Positions 37,141 through 50,093 of a stretch of DNA of 64,000 bases are shown in pieces. The stretch covers positions 1,746,001 through 1,810,000 of the forward strand of contig JAGUCH010000009.1 of assembly GCA_019096065.1 (NCBI GenBank), given 5' to 3'. Source of the DNA: Paracyclopina nana (taxonomy: Eukaryota > Arthropoda > Copepoda > Cyclopoida > Cyclopettidae). The position numbers and the translations under genes were made by a program. Every line of letters begins with the position of its first letter. Position 1 is the first letter of the stretch. Under the pieces are notes generated by a model. The model ran no database searches, was not told the origin of the DNA, and saw only the letters and a list, made by a program, of their open reading frames with translations.

Positions 37141-37300
37141 CACTGTGTTGCATAGGGGATGTAAAATCCCATGCTGGTGAAGATGAGTAGCACATGCTTC
37201 GAAGCACAGGGCTGATTCCCAACTGTGGCAACGGCCACGGCGTGCTGCATAGCAGTAAAGGCGGCCAGCCCAGCTGGCTCGCGAGCCGGAGATCTTCAAG
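37141..37300 (-). other. orphan exon-like segment with donor site, possible first exon of the GEF
   Basis: Minus-strand GC-richer block ending at a GTGAGA donor (37140). One frame is open from an upstream stop and starts at an ATG near 37249; it codes about 37 residues with a hydrophobic stretch (SKHVLLIFTSMGFYIP) up to the donor. Joined to the GEF acceptor at 33839 this frame meets a stop quickly, so it would be an upstream ORF or 5'UTR rather than GEF protein. Alternatively it is the start of a separate small membrane protein whose next exon was not identified. Confidence 0.3.
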
Positions 37301-40300
37301 TCAACCCCAAATTGGAATTCGGAATGGCTGCAGTGAAGTGAGCGCAGCTACGGGCTGAGAGATGCTCAAAGCGCGCAAGTGAGACGAGGCAGCGGTGGAA
37401 GCGACGCCCGAGCGGAGCTCTAACTTCTAACTTGGCAGCCCGGGAAGTTGAGATTTGCTGACATCCTAATTCCTAATGCACACATGGGAAAACTCTCTCG
37501 TTTCGAGATGAGGAAGGAGCCCGATGAACCGTGGTAACCGAATTAATGACTTCATTAACGAGGCCGCATATGCTCATCCATTTTAGTAATATACTATTTC
37601 ACTGGAGGATTCCAAAATAATTCATAGTTGAACGCTCGGTCCTTTTCCTTTAAAAACCAAAAATAGCCGAAGTTAGTTTTTGAAAGCTTTTCGCATTTCA
37701 ACAGAACGTACGCTCAATGCTAACTAAAAATGAACTCAACTTTTTTCGGTCGTTCGCTATTTTTTTAAAAAGGATTCTGGCGCATTTCGGTTTGCATTTG
37801 GACGCCCAATGTTGATGCGGGTCTCGCGGGTGTTGGTGCCATAAAGTTTTGGGCTGTTTTGATCTCCACCCGTTTTGTCGATGTCTGGCTGCCCGAGGAA
37901 GGATCGGGGAAAAGTGATTCTACCCTATGCTTTTGGTTATTGCGCTTGTCGCGCAATCACCTTCAGCTTCTTCGATTTCAAAGCGGCGCAACAACAACGT
38001 CTCGTTATATCAAAACGTGTGGGTTGGTGACTCATTGTTCTGCTTTGAATGCCAGCAACCCAGAAACCCCTGGGCTACCTTTATGAGGGTGCTGTTATGC
38101 CGTTGACAGCCTCATAAAACCGGTTCTTCCTTTTTTTCAACCTAAGCATGCTGGCCTTTAATGAGACGTGCATCTTGTGCCTTGTTCATGTATTAAGAAT
38201 GCCTTAAGGTATGGAAAAAATTGCCATAAGGAAAAGTGAATCTGTTGCTGGCTGTTACTCTACGAGTTCAGCTTGGGGCCGAGCAGCGTTTTTAATGGCA
38301 ATTTTTGCTATTTTGTCTCATGGTTTTCAGCATATTTCAAAACAAACTATCTTTCTTCACGTTTCTTTGATAAGAGATGAAATTTAACTAGTGATTTTGC
38401 TCAAAATGGCTAAAATGCGGAGTGCTTAGTTGCCCAAATTATATTTGTTTACTTTCTAGTTGGCTTAAAGTCGATCTAATTTTTTTAGTATCAGCTGGCG
38501 CTTGTCATAAGACAATTTTTCTCCTTTCCTTGAGGTGTTTTTCGTGCATTTTCCTAAGGAGTTTGGGGCGTACATGAACAGGACACAAGCCCTCGTGAAG
38601 TATTTAAAGGGAAATATCAAAGCTGGTGATAATTTCCCTGCTCAAAAGGGTCCGTCCAATAATTCCGGACTATCTTTTCATCTCTCGACTTTCACGCATT
38701 ATCGGATTATGTCATCATCCTACGTCCATTTGCATAAAGTTCCACTTTTCCATTTTTTAAAACAACTTGACACCGCGAGCTTTGTGCCAAGAAAAAAGTG
38801 AAAATTCAGTCGTCCTTTAAAAAATGCATCAAGTTGCTTACGAGCTCACGAGGAAGTTGAATGGTGGCGGTTTCGCGTTGCTTTGGCATATTAGTAAAAT
38901 TGCCAAGGATGAGCTCAAAAGTGCGAAGGTTTTCTTTCCTACGTGTGAAATACGAGATGCTGCGCAAGTCAAACATTGCCTATGCAGATTGCCAGCCATT
39001 TTCCATGCTAAGAAGGAAAGAAAGAGCAATTATCCAACTTGAATACGTTTAACACGCGCGCGCGCGCATGTCATAATTGCATCTGTCAATTTGAAGCATT
39101 TGGAAAAAATGGCGGACGCTCGACTAATTGCGAGATTTACCTCGCCATCGATGATGAGGGCGTGACGAGGACAAAACTGGATTTGTCGTGATTTCCACCC
39201 ATTCTTGCCTCATTTCACTTCTTCTTCTTTGTGGAAATTTGTTCAGCACCCAAGAAGACATTTGTCATCTTTGCTCTGACAACTTTCCATTTTTGCGCGC
39301 AGATAGCAGCGTAATTTTCCCGTCCTTATGCAAATATGAATTATTTTGATTATTTTGCTTCGCTCCGTTATCAGTACAATGGAAGCTATAAAACGAACCC
39401 TTTTTGGGAGGAGGATGAAACCGTAAGGATTTTGCGACATCTTCCAGCTTTGCCGTGGATAATGGCAATTCCAGCAAAGCACCTCCATCGATCAAATAAG
39501 GAACAAATTGGTGATCTTGAGAGTCTGGAAATTGAAGACTTTCCTCTGCCAGGTTCGAAGGACGGACATTTGGAATTCACGATGATGTCTCTAATCATTT
39601 CTCGATGGCAGCCATGTTGACTACTTCTGTTGGTGGAGTATGAATAGTTTATTTTGAGCACACCAACGCATTTTTCTGGGTTATGTGTAGTACACAGCAA
39701 TATAATTATGTGGGAGGATTGACGCGACCATCCAGCCAAAACAGCTCATTTTAAATATGTGCAACCATTTTTGCCGACATTTTCGAAATTTCCCATCATG
39801 ATTCATTTGCTGTTGAGGATATCATAAATAAGGTTTCTCTCTCTAATGCGAGGCAATTTTTGCCCGATCGCTGCAATTTTGCAATTTGCACCTTTTCAGG
39901 CGTTGATGCAGCACAATTCTTATGCAGGTTTGCGCTTCCTCATTATGGGTGATTATGGCAGTAATCATATTGCGTGTTGGCTTCAGGAGCCACAAAATAT
40001 TGAAATTTTAGTACCTCTGCGGTCGCCTAGCTGCGCATGAAAAAATAAGATCTGCATTCAAGAGACATTGCTTGGCTTGCCAAAAGATCCGTTATTGGCT
40101 TTATTTATTTTGCTCTATATATTAATTGTGTAGGTTCATTTCCTCAACTCGCCCACTCGTTGAATGACTTTGAAAACTGAAAAGAGCCTTCATTTTGTTG
40201 AGATGAACTAATTTTTTAAGGGGGGTGGTCCGTGATGAATCCATCGCGTCGAACTGAATTGAAAAACTTTTTTTAAAAACAACATATCCTTATAGTACTA

Positions 40301-41810
40301 CAGTCCAAGGACAGCAAAACCAAAGATGATGATGATGATAAAGTCGGAATCGATTTGGTGGCCTCTTTCGATGCTAATTTTGCCATCATCAACATCACTG
40401 ACAGCAGCACGAAAATTAAGTTGTTGCCCCGTGTCAGGAATTTGTGTTTTACAGGAAGCCTCGTTCTGCTGATTACGATCCATCTTGATGTACATACATC
40501 CTTTAAATGGCCATTTTTTTCCTAGTATGATACAAAGGCGCGAGGTGCAGGCCTTTTTTAGTGGCGAAAAAAGGAGGTAATTTCGTGTGTAATTTTCTTG
40601 GGTCAGTGTAATACCAAACGGGAGTCGGGCAAAAAGTGTCAATATTATGGGCATGCTTCGCGAATTAATTGCCTCGGTCTACAACACATGAGGTAGCCGT
40701 TCCTTTTTGAAGGTCAAACCTTCGGGGCATGAACGTTGCCCAACTTCATTGCTCCTCGTGTAACGTTTTACAATTGCTTCTTGGCAATGGGCATCACAGT
40801 AATATTATTATGCTGCAACAAACGTGGACACTTTTATCCATCCTTGCATTTTTCATTATTTTTTATGCGAGGTGATTGATAAGCCATTTCACCGCATTTG
40901 CGGTCAAACACTTTTGCCATAAAAAACTAGATTCCCATAAATTGAGGTTTTTCGGCTTCCATGCGTAGCATAAATTAGATATAATGTGGGAAAAAAGGGA
41001 TTTACATTATATTTTAAGTATCTTTTAATATAAATAAGGTGCAGAGAGGTTTATAGGAAAAGTTGGGCAATGTTGCGTTTTGGGGCCTCATTTTAAATGT
41101 AAGGCATGCTTGATAACCTCATTTTGATAACCTAATTGAAAAACGTTATCAATGCTCCAAATGCATATTTACTCAGGTGAAGCAATAATTAATGCTGATT
41201 GCTTCTCTTTTTCATTTCAATAACTAATGCAATTTAGGGGAATTTTCCCACAAATTGCACATGCAAGAAGGACGGTGATTTCTAAAAATGTAGTCTGGCT
41301 TTATTTCATTTCTTTGTTTATTGTATGCACAGCCATCTAAAAAACTTGTTGATGGGAATAGCATTGTTAGCTTTTCATACATAAAATTCGAAAGCTTCAG
41401 CTTTTCTTTGTGTGTTGTTGTAATTAGCAGATCGGGATATGTTTCTTTCCGAAGAAGATCCCCGACGACACACTGCTCATTCATACATTCTAAATCCAAA
41501 ATATAATAATATTAATCATGCATCATCATCTTTTTGCTCCTCAAGACATTCTCAGTGTGAAACTAAATAATATCAGTTTTTTAAACGGGGAGAGGAAATG
41601 ATATTAATGGTGTCATCTTTACTATTTTTTTGGTAATTTGAGAGAAATAAAAGGAACAAAGGAGACATGTGAGATCAACATAAAGCACACTTAATAACCA
41701 GGATGAACTATGATCAAATTGCCATCAATTGGGAGGGGGGTGGGTCTAAATTGGAATTCAGGAGACTAGACACCAGAATGACATGTACAATGTATATAAT
41801 ACTAGCAAAA
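37301..41810. other. intergenic region
   Basis: 4.5 kb without a supported gene. 37.3-37.5 kb is GC-richer and may be the GEF promoter. A short alternating CG run is at about 39053-39067. A GAT trinucleotide run lies near 40326. ORFs such as the one at 39336-39620 start at an ATG but show no family motif and no linked exons. Confidence 0.45.
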
Positions 41811-44800
41811 CTATTTGGCGTCTTCGTCAGATCTTTGGTCTTCTTGCCGAGGACTCAACAGCCGCTCTTGCTCCTCATCAAGCAAAGCATCCTCGGCTCG
41901 GGTGATCTCGTTGACACATTTAGACGAAATGGGCGTGGTGTCCTCTTCCACGTTGTTGAGGGGGACAAAAGTGGGCGGGGTGGAGCCAGTGGACGAATTC
42001 CGTGAATGGTTGGCAGAACTTTGCCTACTCGAGTCCTCGGATTCAAGGAGGAATTTCCCTGATCCTTGAGACGGGTTGTGAGCATGTCCCTTGATGAAAT
42101 TTGAAATGATGGGACCAGGCTGCTGAGCTGCAATGATGATATCGTTGAACCGCTCATCGTCGACAATGACGACTCGTTCACGATTCCTCTTGATGTTGCG
42201 ATTGTTGAGGCACCACCTCGTCACAGCCACAATGACGAGGCCTGTCGTGGAGGCAAACACTCCCAAGAGCATGAAAAGGATGTAGTTCTTGTAGATGGGC
42301 GGCTGGCTCACGGCCTGGCCAATGACATCCAGAAGGTCGGGTCCGAGCTCGTCGAGGCCCTCTTCAAACCACAGCATTGGGAGCACTGTGTCGTTGCCCT
42401 GGAACAGGTCCGAGGTTTGCAGGGCCAAGTTGATTTGAATGCGAGCTTTGGCACTCAACGTCGTCCCTGTGACTGGCTGGATGTCAAACCAGAATCCGTG
42501 CTTCTCCGGATCCGCTGGACTCACGCCCTCGATGGAGTCGGCGAAAGTTTGGTTCATGCCCAGAAAATGGGGCCAAGAGAGAACTATGGGAGCATCGAAT
42601 TGACACTTTGAGACGGCAAACATGCCGTCACCAATCATGCTGCAGAGCTCTTCGCCCTCGCAGAAGCATTTGTTGTGGGGATATTTTTCAAAATTCAGTT
42701 GAAACACGTCGCTACGAGGTACAAATCGGTAACCTGAAATGCGATAAGGAAATCAGGTTGAGGCTCCTATTTGCAATGCAGCCCATTTACCTGGGAGGTT
42801 TCTGGACATGACAGTCTCCTTGAAAACCAGAGGCATGGATCTACACAATTGGTCGTTGAAGAACCACAACGTCTCCTCTTCTTGGATGTATGGGTTGAAC
42901 GTGGCTCCGTCGCTTCCATGAACTTTGTTGCACATTTCCCCATTCCACACTCCGAGCGAATCACGGCCGTTGAACAGCGAAATTTTCGACAAGTTGTAGG
43001 GATTGCCCTCGCCTGTATACATCGTATACAAAGGCAGATCTTTGGACTCATTTTTCTGTGAAGAAAAGGGAGAGGAGTTACTTTTTGCCAGGGAAAAACG
43101 AGTCCTGTTTGGCTAGTTCCAGATATCACGAGAAATTCGATATAATTGCGTCGCAGAACATTAACTCACTTTGGTGAAGAAGCCAAAACCATCCAACGGG
43201 GGAGGATTGGGCAATGTCATTTTGGCCAACTCAAACAGGGGCTCGGGGTAGCCCCAAATCAGCTCTTCGGGGGTTCGCTGCATGTACAACTTGTACCCGA
43301 GTCTAGAAACAGAATAAGAATGATGCACGAGGATATGGCGTTAATGAACGAGTCCAATTACGTGCTGAGAATGTAGCTGAGGCCAAGCTTGAGCCAGTAG
43401 GACTTTTTCCGCATTTGGTAGAGCGCAGAAATGGCAGGAACGTTGGGCAGAGTGAGGTTGTGCAAGGAATGATCACCAACCGACAATTCCGGGACGAAAG
43501 TGAACTCTTTCCGAGTCGAGTAGCTCATGGTGCCATTATCGTGCCATTGCACATTCTCCTTGATCCATTTTTGGCTGAAGAGAAAAAAGCGGTCTAGTTT
43601 AGCATAGGAAAGGAAGAACAGGTGAGATAAGCTCAAGTTACGATCCTTTAAGAGCATGATTCATGAAAGTTTCGTCTCAAGGGAAAACGAGTCGCTGTCC
43701 TGAGTTGGGTTGACTCTTTTTTTTACTCTAATAGAATTCTGCTAAAAAGTTGCCAAGAGAAAGGTGAAAAACAAAGAGAGCTGCTTACTGATAAGTGTAT
43801 GGCCCGACTTCTTGCAGCTTGGGCTTGGCTTCTCCACTCGCAAACTCCTCCGGATTGGTCAGGTTGTAGAAATAGACTTTTAAGTGAGGCGTGATGGGTG
43901 GATTGGACCAAATTTCGGCAAATTCCGAGTGGTTCCGCAGAACCAGTCGGTTCAGCACCACTTTCTTGACCAGTGGATCAAAGAGAAGGTAACTTAGGCC
44001 CAGTAAAGCGAGCAGGATTGAACACAACGACAAGCCTGAGAAAAGGGCACAATTAGATCTCATGTTGATCAACGCGGCAGGGGGACTAAAGATTATTTTC
44101 AGCAGTTTTTCCAGCCAAGGCCGTTAAGAGAACTTGTATTTCGTGATGCTGCATTCGCGAGCGCAAACTTGATTTCCATACGAACTAAAAGCATTATTTT
44201 CCACGATCAAGACATTCAACTAATATGCCGCAAAAAGGTCAAGGCAGCCGCCAAACTTACTGCAATACATGGTCTTCATGCTGTGCACTGGTTTCAGTCT
44301 CGAAGGCCGGCCTTCCTCGGCCTTTCTACAACTGTTGAGGTTGGTATAGGTCAGCAGGGGATTGCTTTTTGCCAGCTTGTCTCCAGCAGCTTCTGCTGTG
44401 CCTGCAGGAAATCAATATAGAGCAGTTAAAAATCAGATTCCGATGACAACAATGAAGAACTTGAAGTTCTGGCAAATGCACCAGCAGTAATAGCGCTATC
44501 AGTTCACTTGAATACACTCTCACAAGAGTGAGCAAGTCGAGCTTTTTGACGTAGAGCCGAAGCTCTGATTCAGGCATTGATAACGAGAACACTAGACAGG
44601 CTATCTCTCCTTTACATGTACTATAAAACACGCACGTATGTTTTTTTCGCACATCGACGGCCCAGTGTGCTTGAAAATTTATGCATCCCGTTTTTTCATG
44701 CAACGCAACAATAGTTGGGAAAATTGGGGTATTTGGAGTACAAAATTCTTTTGAAGAGCACAATTTACAGCATGGTAATCCGCTCGCATTAGAGCTCGGG

Positions 44801-44961
44801 CCAATAAATTCTGCTTAATAGCAGAAGGCTATAGAAAGTCACCACTTTGGGCTAGCGTGATATTTTGACCTTCATAGCCTTGCTATGCAGTTGAAGGCCG
44901 TCAAAAACTCGTAAATACCCTAATAAAAAGGGGAATAATACTTACTGTAGGCGGAGTCCAT
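41811..44961 (-). CDS. CD36/SCARB/LIMP-2 family scavenger receptor
   Basis: Two-pass membrane glycoprotein of the CD36 family, which handles lipids and lipoproteins at the cell surface or in lysosomes. Seven exons on the minus strand: 44946-44961, 44261-44401, 43789-44035, 43362-43574, 43170-43302, 42791-43055 and 41811-42733; all phases fit, 645 residues. The N-terminal cytoplasmic part (about 52 residues) and the C-terminal tail (about 134) are longer than usual for the family. Membrane segments are at about 53-75 and 489-512. The ectodomain shows LKVYFYNLTNPEEF, EVGPYTY, YTGEGNPYNLSKI, LWFFNDQLCRSMPL and SKCQFDAPIVLSWPHFL, the family landmarks. The tail is Ser-rich and has EEQERLL, an acidic dileucine of the kind that sends LIMP-2 to lysosomes. 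The first exon contributes only 16 coding bases. Which subfamily (emp, SNMP, croquemort-like) is not resolved. Confidence 0.9.
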
Positions 44962-47843
44962 GGTGAAAAAAGGCTTGGTCAAAAACACCTGGAAAAGATA
45001 ATAACGAGAATGTAATTCAGTAGTTTTAGCTACTACTGTGAAATGCAAAGAATGCCAACACATAGAACGTAGAAGGGGAAAATCGATTATTCGATTTTCA
45101 CTTCTATATTTTTAGCGTCAAACCTCAAGGCCAAGCAAAACAAACTTTTCAATTGACATTTCTTCGGAAACAGCAGGACTCCGATAAAGAAGACAGCATT
45201 CATGCTTTGCTCCTTATCAACGAAAAATGACGTCAAAACATCCGCAGCGCGACATAATGGGATTTTCTCAAGTGTCAAAAAATGTCAATTTCCAATTTTA
45301 GGTGGCCCATCGTTTTTTGACTGAATATGCCGAGAAACTCACCACCAAAATTCGGGTAGAAAGGTGAAGAGAGTGGAAATGTGTGAAACGTATAAATTCG
45401 CCAAACGGGTTAAATCCACATGATATGTATCTTCTTCTTCTTGGGGCGGAGTTCGGCCTCAATAAAAGCTTGTGGTTGTGTTTGCTTCGCTGGCAAACGA
45501 CGACGACGTCGTCGCGAGGTCACGACGACGAGCTTTCTCTTCTTTTACTCAGCCTTCTCTGCCTTTCAGCCTTTGAGGACCGAAAAGTCTCTCGCACTCG
45601 CACTCACACACAACTAATCCGCGATTCCACCCCTCTCGACGTTTTTCTCGCTTTGCTGCGTCGAATTCAGCGTCAAGTATCATAAAGTCCATTCATTCGC
45701 AGCTCTTTTCCCCGATAAAATCCACGTATTATAAAATTTAACTTTTGCTCAAAATTTCAAAGAAAGTTTGAATAACATCCGTCCTTAAAATATTTGAATA
45801 TTTTCGATGATATTATGAAATTGCTATTTTGTTTTACCTTACATTTTCCGCTTCGACTCTGTAGCAGTAGAGGACATCTGGCCGGCTTCAATGACTCATG
45901 CACCAATCAAAGCAAGTCAAGCTAGTCACGTGACCGCATGACGTGATCAACTCGCGCTCTGATTGGCTCGCACTCATTTTAACGAACTTTTAAAATTCGC
46001 GCATGACGCTTTACTGGGAACCATAAAAGTCACGCTATGCTCATCCCAAAAATACCGAATGGGGAGCAAAAGACAGACAAAATGCAATAGATGGTGCTGA
46101 ATTTTTGGTTCTTTGGCGTACGAGTAAGCGTGCGTAGCAATTGCGGCAAAAATAGCGCTTCAAACAAAAAGTAAACAAAAAGTTTTTTAGAGTTGTAGGC
46201 AACAAAATGACAAAGAAAGCTCTCTTTTTGAGCTTGTAACAGTACAATTGATTCAAGGAACAGAATGGTACCATTTTGAGCAAGATTCATGAAAGTCAAG
46301 AAATTTTGGATCATGAGTCTCATCATATCCAGACCTGAGCATGAAGGATCGAATAAGAAAAAATAGCCTTACTTTTTGCAGCTCCACTCTGTGTGCGTTC
46401 AAAACAAATAAGTTCATCTAGTGTGGGTTCAATAAAAAGAGCCAGTTTTTTGACAAATAAGCCATTTCTTGCAATGAATTGAGGAAAAAGTATTTTCTGG
46501 TAATCATGATGGCCATGCTATAGTTGTTGTACTGGCATGGCAAAAGCTAAGAAAATTGGAAAAAGCCAGCCCAAAAGTAGTGAATTGTCCCTAATTTCTA
46601 GAAATAGTCCTCAAAAACTTGATAATATCTTTGAATCTAGGGCTTTGAAAATAGGTATTCTTAGCATAGGAAATCTTTTAAACTACAAGTAGTTTAGAGA
46701 ACCAAGGAGAACCAAAAGATACTGCACCTCTATTCAGAGAACCAGCCAATTTTAATTGTGAGCCCACCTAGACAAGGCAGTTCTCAGCCCTCCATGGTTT
46801 CAACTAAAATCCGCGAGCAGAAATATGGTACTTCTTGTTTCGCCCTATAGGTCATAGGTAATTCTTTATCTCTGATATGTGACGTCATGGCTTTGTGTTT
46901 CATCCGAGAAAGATCCGTTCATGTTTAAAGAACGTTAAAACAAGCGATTTTTGCTATTCGCTTTGTTTCTATATAACTTGCTTCCTGCCCCGAAGGGGAA
47001 AATTTCCAAGCCATATTTTTTCTACCTGGAAAAAACGTACGATGATCGTACGATCTTGCCATCCGTCAGCATGTGGCAACCACTCCGGGAAACTATGAAT
47101 GATCGCTCAAAGTAGCTCAGAACAAACGGCGAACCCCGTATGCATTCGCATTAGTTACGGGCTCAAAATGACTTCGAAAATTCATCTCTTCATCAAGGGA
47201 GATGAATCTTTTGCGTGCATGAAATATGGTCGACAGTGCAAAATCGGCATACTTACGCTTTGAAACACGCTAAGACTTGATTTCATCAGACTCCATGCTT
47301 ATATGGTGTCGAGCCTCTGTGCCAATTTTCGTTCAAGCTCTTTTTCATTTTTGAATAAATCATGCGATCTGCGAGTCACAAGATGACAAATGCATTTAGT
47401 AAGCGCATGCCAATTAAAGTGAGCCGTGCTGCAAATGGCAAAAGCAGCTGCGATTTCACGTGATTTATGCGATTTTATGGAGGTTATGCGCTTTTAAATG
47501 TGGAGCGGACGTTAAAATTCCACACTGACGGTAATTCTGCGAGACCAGAAGAATAATTGCAATAAAAGCTTGACAAAGGACTTTATGTTGAACGCTGATA
47601 ATTAAATTTTATTATATGGCGTTTCGAGCACGCTGGCCGAGAATTTACCACACTCGGTCGTCAAAGCCAACGTGAACTGAAATTGCTTTTATTATTTAGC
47701 TCATTTTTATTCAAGTCAGAGGCCGCGATCGAGCGTTGCAAAGCTGACATTGATAGCTATTGGCTCGCTCATCATTAGGGTTAAAATGTTGCTTTCTCGA
47801 CATAACCGAGAAAGAAGGCTTTGGAAGTTGAATGAATAATTTA
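44962..47843. other. intergenic region upstream of the CD36-family gene
   Basis: Upstream of the receptor gene on the minus strand and 3' of the cuticle gene. A palindromic GACGACGTCGTC cluster within a CGA-rich block at 45497-45532 suggests promoter sequence. AATAAA-like signals for the cuticle gene would lie below 47843 on the minus strand. No other coding exon is supported. Confidence 0.45.
45497..45532. promoter_or_regulatory. CGA-rich palindromic cluster, possible promoter element
   Basis: Repeated ACGACG units around the perfect palindrome GACGACGTCGTC, followed by GCGAGGTCACGACGACG, in otherwise AT-rich DNA. ACGTC cores can bind CREB/ATF-type bZIP factors. It is about 540 bp upstream of the CD36-family start codon. 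Function is inferred from composition only. Confidence 0.3.
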
Positions 47844-48579
47844 TTACTCGGACTTGAAGTTGAACATGAATCCTTCGGGGAACCTCTCCAACTCAACTTG
47901 GCCGCGAGGGAACACCCTTAATGGCGGGCTGGTCGTGGCCTCGCCCGGTCTCGCGGTCGTGGGCGCATCGGCATGCGTGGAAACGAGGCCGGCCAAGTGT
48001 CCGGCCAAGTTTCCGGCCAAAAGTTCCGGCTTTTGGTGCGTCGGGTCGAAAGGGTTGACGAACGGGGAGACGACCTCCGAATTGTCGTAGTACTCGTACT
48101 CGTATTCCCTCGCTTCCTCCTGCTCGGCATTGGCCGAATTTTGCCCTCCCGAGGGAATGTGATCGCCGCCCAAGATGCGAAACCCGTTGACGCCCGCCTC
48201 GTATTTTACCGTGTACAATTGTCCGTCATCTCCGACGTATTGGTATTGGCCGACTCTCTGATTGTTGCCGCTGAAAATGAATTGAAGCATAGCCATATTT
48301 TTGGTCCGTTTGGTCTCTTACTTCGTCTCCTCTTTGAAGCTGACGCCATCTTCCTGCAACGCGGCGTGTCCAAATCTGCCATCTCCGGCATTGAACCTTT
48401 GTTCCTGAATAATTTTGGCCATGCTCGGATCGCCGGAGAATCCCGCCAGTAGCTGAGGAGCGCATGTCACCGCGCTCAGCGCAAATGCAGCCTTTTTAAA
48501 AATAATTGCCGTGAACAAAGGTAATTTTCCGTAAGTTGTATCGTACCGTTAGCAGCGACGCGGTAGCCAATTTGACCAT
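47844..48579 (-). CDS. RR-type (chitin-binding 4) cuticular protein
   Basis: Secreted structural protein of the chitinous cuticle, 209 residues in three exons on the minus strand: 48547-48579, 48322-48491 and 47844-48270. The first exon codes only 11 residues and splits the signal peptide (about 1-22), a common layout for arthropod cuticle genes. The Rebers-Riddiford domain is at about 50-107: FGHAALQEDGVSFKEET, then GQYQYVGDDGQLYTVKYEAG and GFRILGGDHIP, closest to the RR-1 form. The C-terminal hundred residues are acidic, then Pro/Thr-rich. It is the clearest sign that the host is an arthropod. It points away from the three-ORF unit, with about 1.5 kb between them. Confidence 0.92.
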
Positions 48580-50093
48580 CTTGGATGCAGCTCGGGGAGT
48601 CAATGGGAGCAAACGCGACTTCCTCGTGTCCCTTATATACTTATGGTTATGGAGCTGACCGGAGGCCCAGAGGGTGGCAAAACTCGTTTTTTTATTCCAG
48701 CTACGCATGGGCCGCTTAATGATGCGTTTGAGGCTCGCCTAATTAAAACGATGCGCGTTCGGTTAGCTTTGTTGCGCTAATTGATGATCCGTGTTGACGC
48801 GGTTTTTTTAAAATACAGTACAGGGAACAAGCGAGACTCATTGATTTCAATTTTTGATCGGCTGAAAGCAGTGGGAAATTCAACTGCTTTTGAATGTAAT
48901 TCCGGTATTTGAAAAACTCAAGGAAAGCAAAAGTATGGAGAAAGAACTAAGAAAACTGGCTTATTGGTGGCTTTTTTGAAGTTTGTTATTTAGTTCTGCC
49001 ATAAACTAAGAGAGCTTGCACTTTTTGTTCAGGTTATGCAGGCAGGAAAATACCAGGCAGAAATAAATGAAAAACCCAGCATTGCTCATAGAGATAGAGG
49101 GCGCATCGATCGATTTCTTCCCTTACTGTTATTCACTTATTAAGCCTTGCATTTGAGAGGGAGCTCATTTCCAGCGCTTCAGAAAATTCCTCCGCTGATC
49201 TTTGGCCCCTGAATGGAACACCTTTTCCTATTACTTTTTAAAAGAAAAACTGAAGACATTGTAGCATCAAACCAAAATATGAGCTGACATTTGAAGACAT
49301 TTGCAAAATGTTCCGGATTTCAGCGAATTTTCTTTTTGCCACCAACATAGTTTTAATGGATATTGAGTTCTTGGGTGAATATGCGATGCACAAAAGGTGA
49401 TTTTTTTTTCACCAAAATTGCTGTTGAGAGAAATACTGATGAGTTTATTTTCATCATTTTTGAGCATACTGAGCAGAAAAAGTAAAAAAAACAGCGATTT
49501 CCCATAGCTATGCCGCCGTGTTGATACTAGCTCTGTTACCAAAATAGGGGGCGCTATTTACCCTCAACGACAGGGACTATTCCCTATTGTGACACCTTAA
49601 GACGAAGCTGACACACGCGGATCTTTTCACACAAAAAATAATGCATATAGTTACACTAAGCTTCATGTTCGCGTTGCGTCACTAAAGCACTTTTAAAAGA
49701 GGGCATTGCGTATGCAACGCGACTAATCGAAAGAAGATTATCCCGCTACATGGAGAGGTTGCGTGAAAACTATGGCACGCTAGTATGGAAATCCTCCTGC
49801 CGATCGCGGAGTGCAGCACGAGCACAGTGGGCCGAAAGGATTGAAAAGCGCACAGTGATGCCAGTGGGCTAATTAAACTTACGTAATTAAAAAAATGCAT
49901 GGTTGCGCGGATGAGCATTGATGTTTGTTGCGTTGAAACTGGACCGAGGCACGACTCCTCCATGCAGGTAGCAACTTGGAGGCAGGTAGAGTTTTCCAGG
50001 TGTGGCTTGGCCCGCTTGAAAAGTAGCTATTGCAGCATAGCTGTCGCGGAGCTAGGAAGCCAAGGATGCTCCCAACGTTGGTTCGGTGGTAAA
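48580..50093. other. divergent intergenic region
   Basis: 1.5 kb between the cuticle gene (minus) and the three-ORF unit (plus), so it should hold both promoters. An open frame runs upstream of the ORF1 ATG from about 49899 but has low coding character. A GGGGGCGCTAT motif lies near 49546-49558. Confidence 0.5.

Noticed and set aside
39336..39620. 94-codon ORF with ATG
   Set aside because: Isolated in a gene-poor gap, no motif, and the other strand is equally open.
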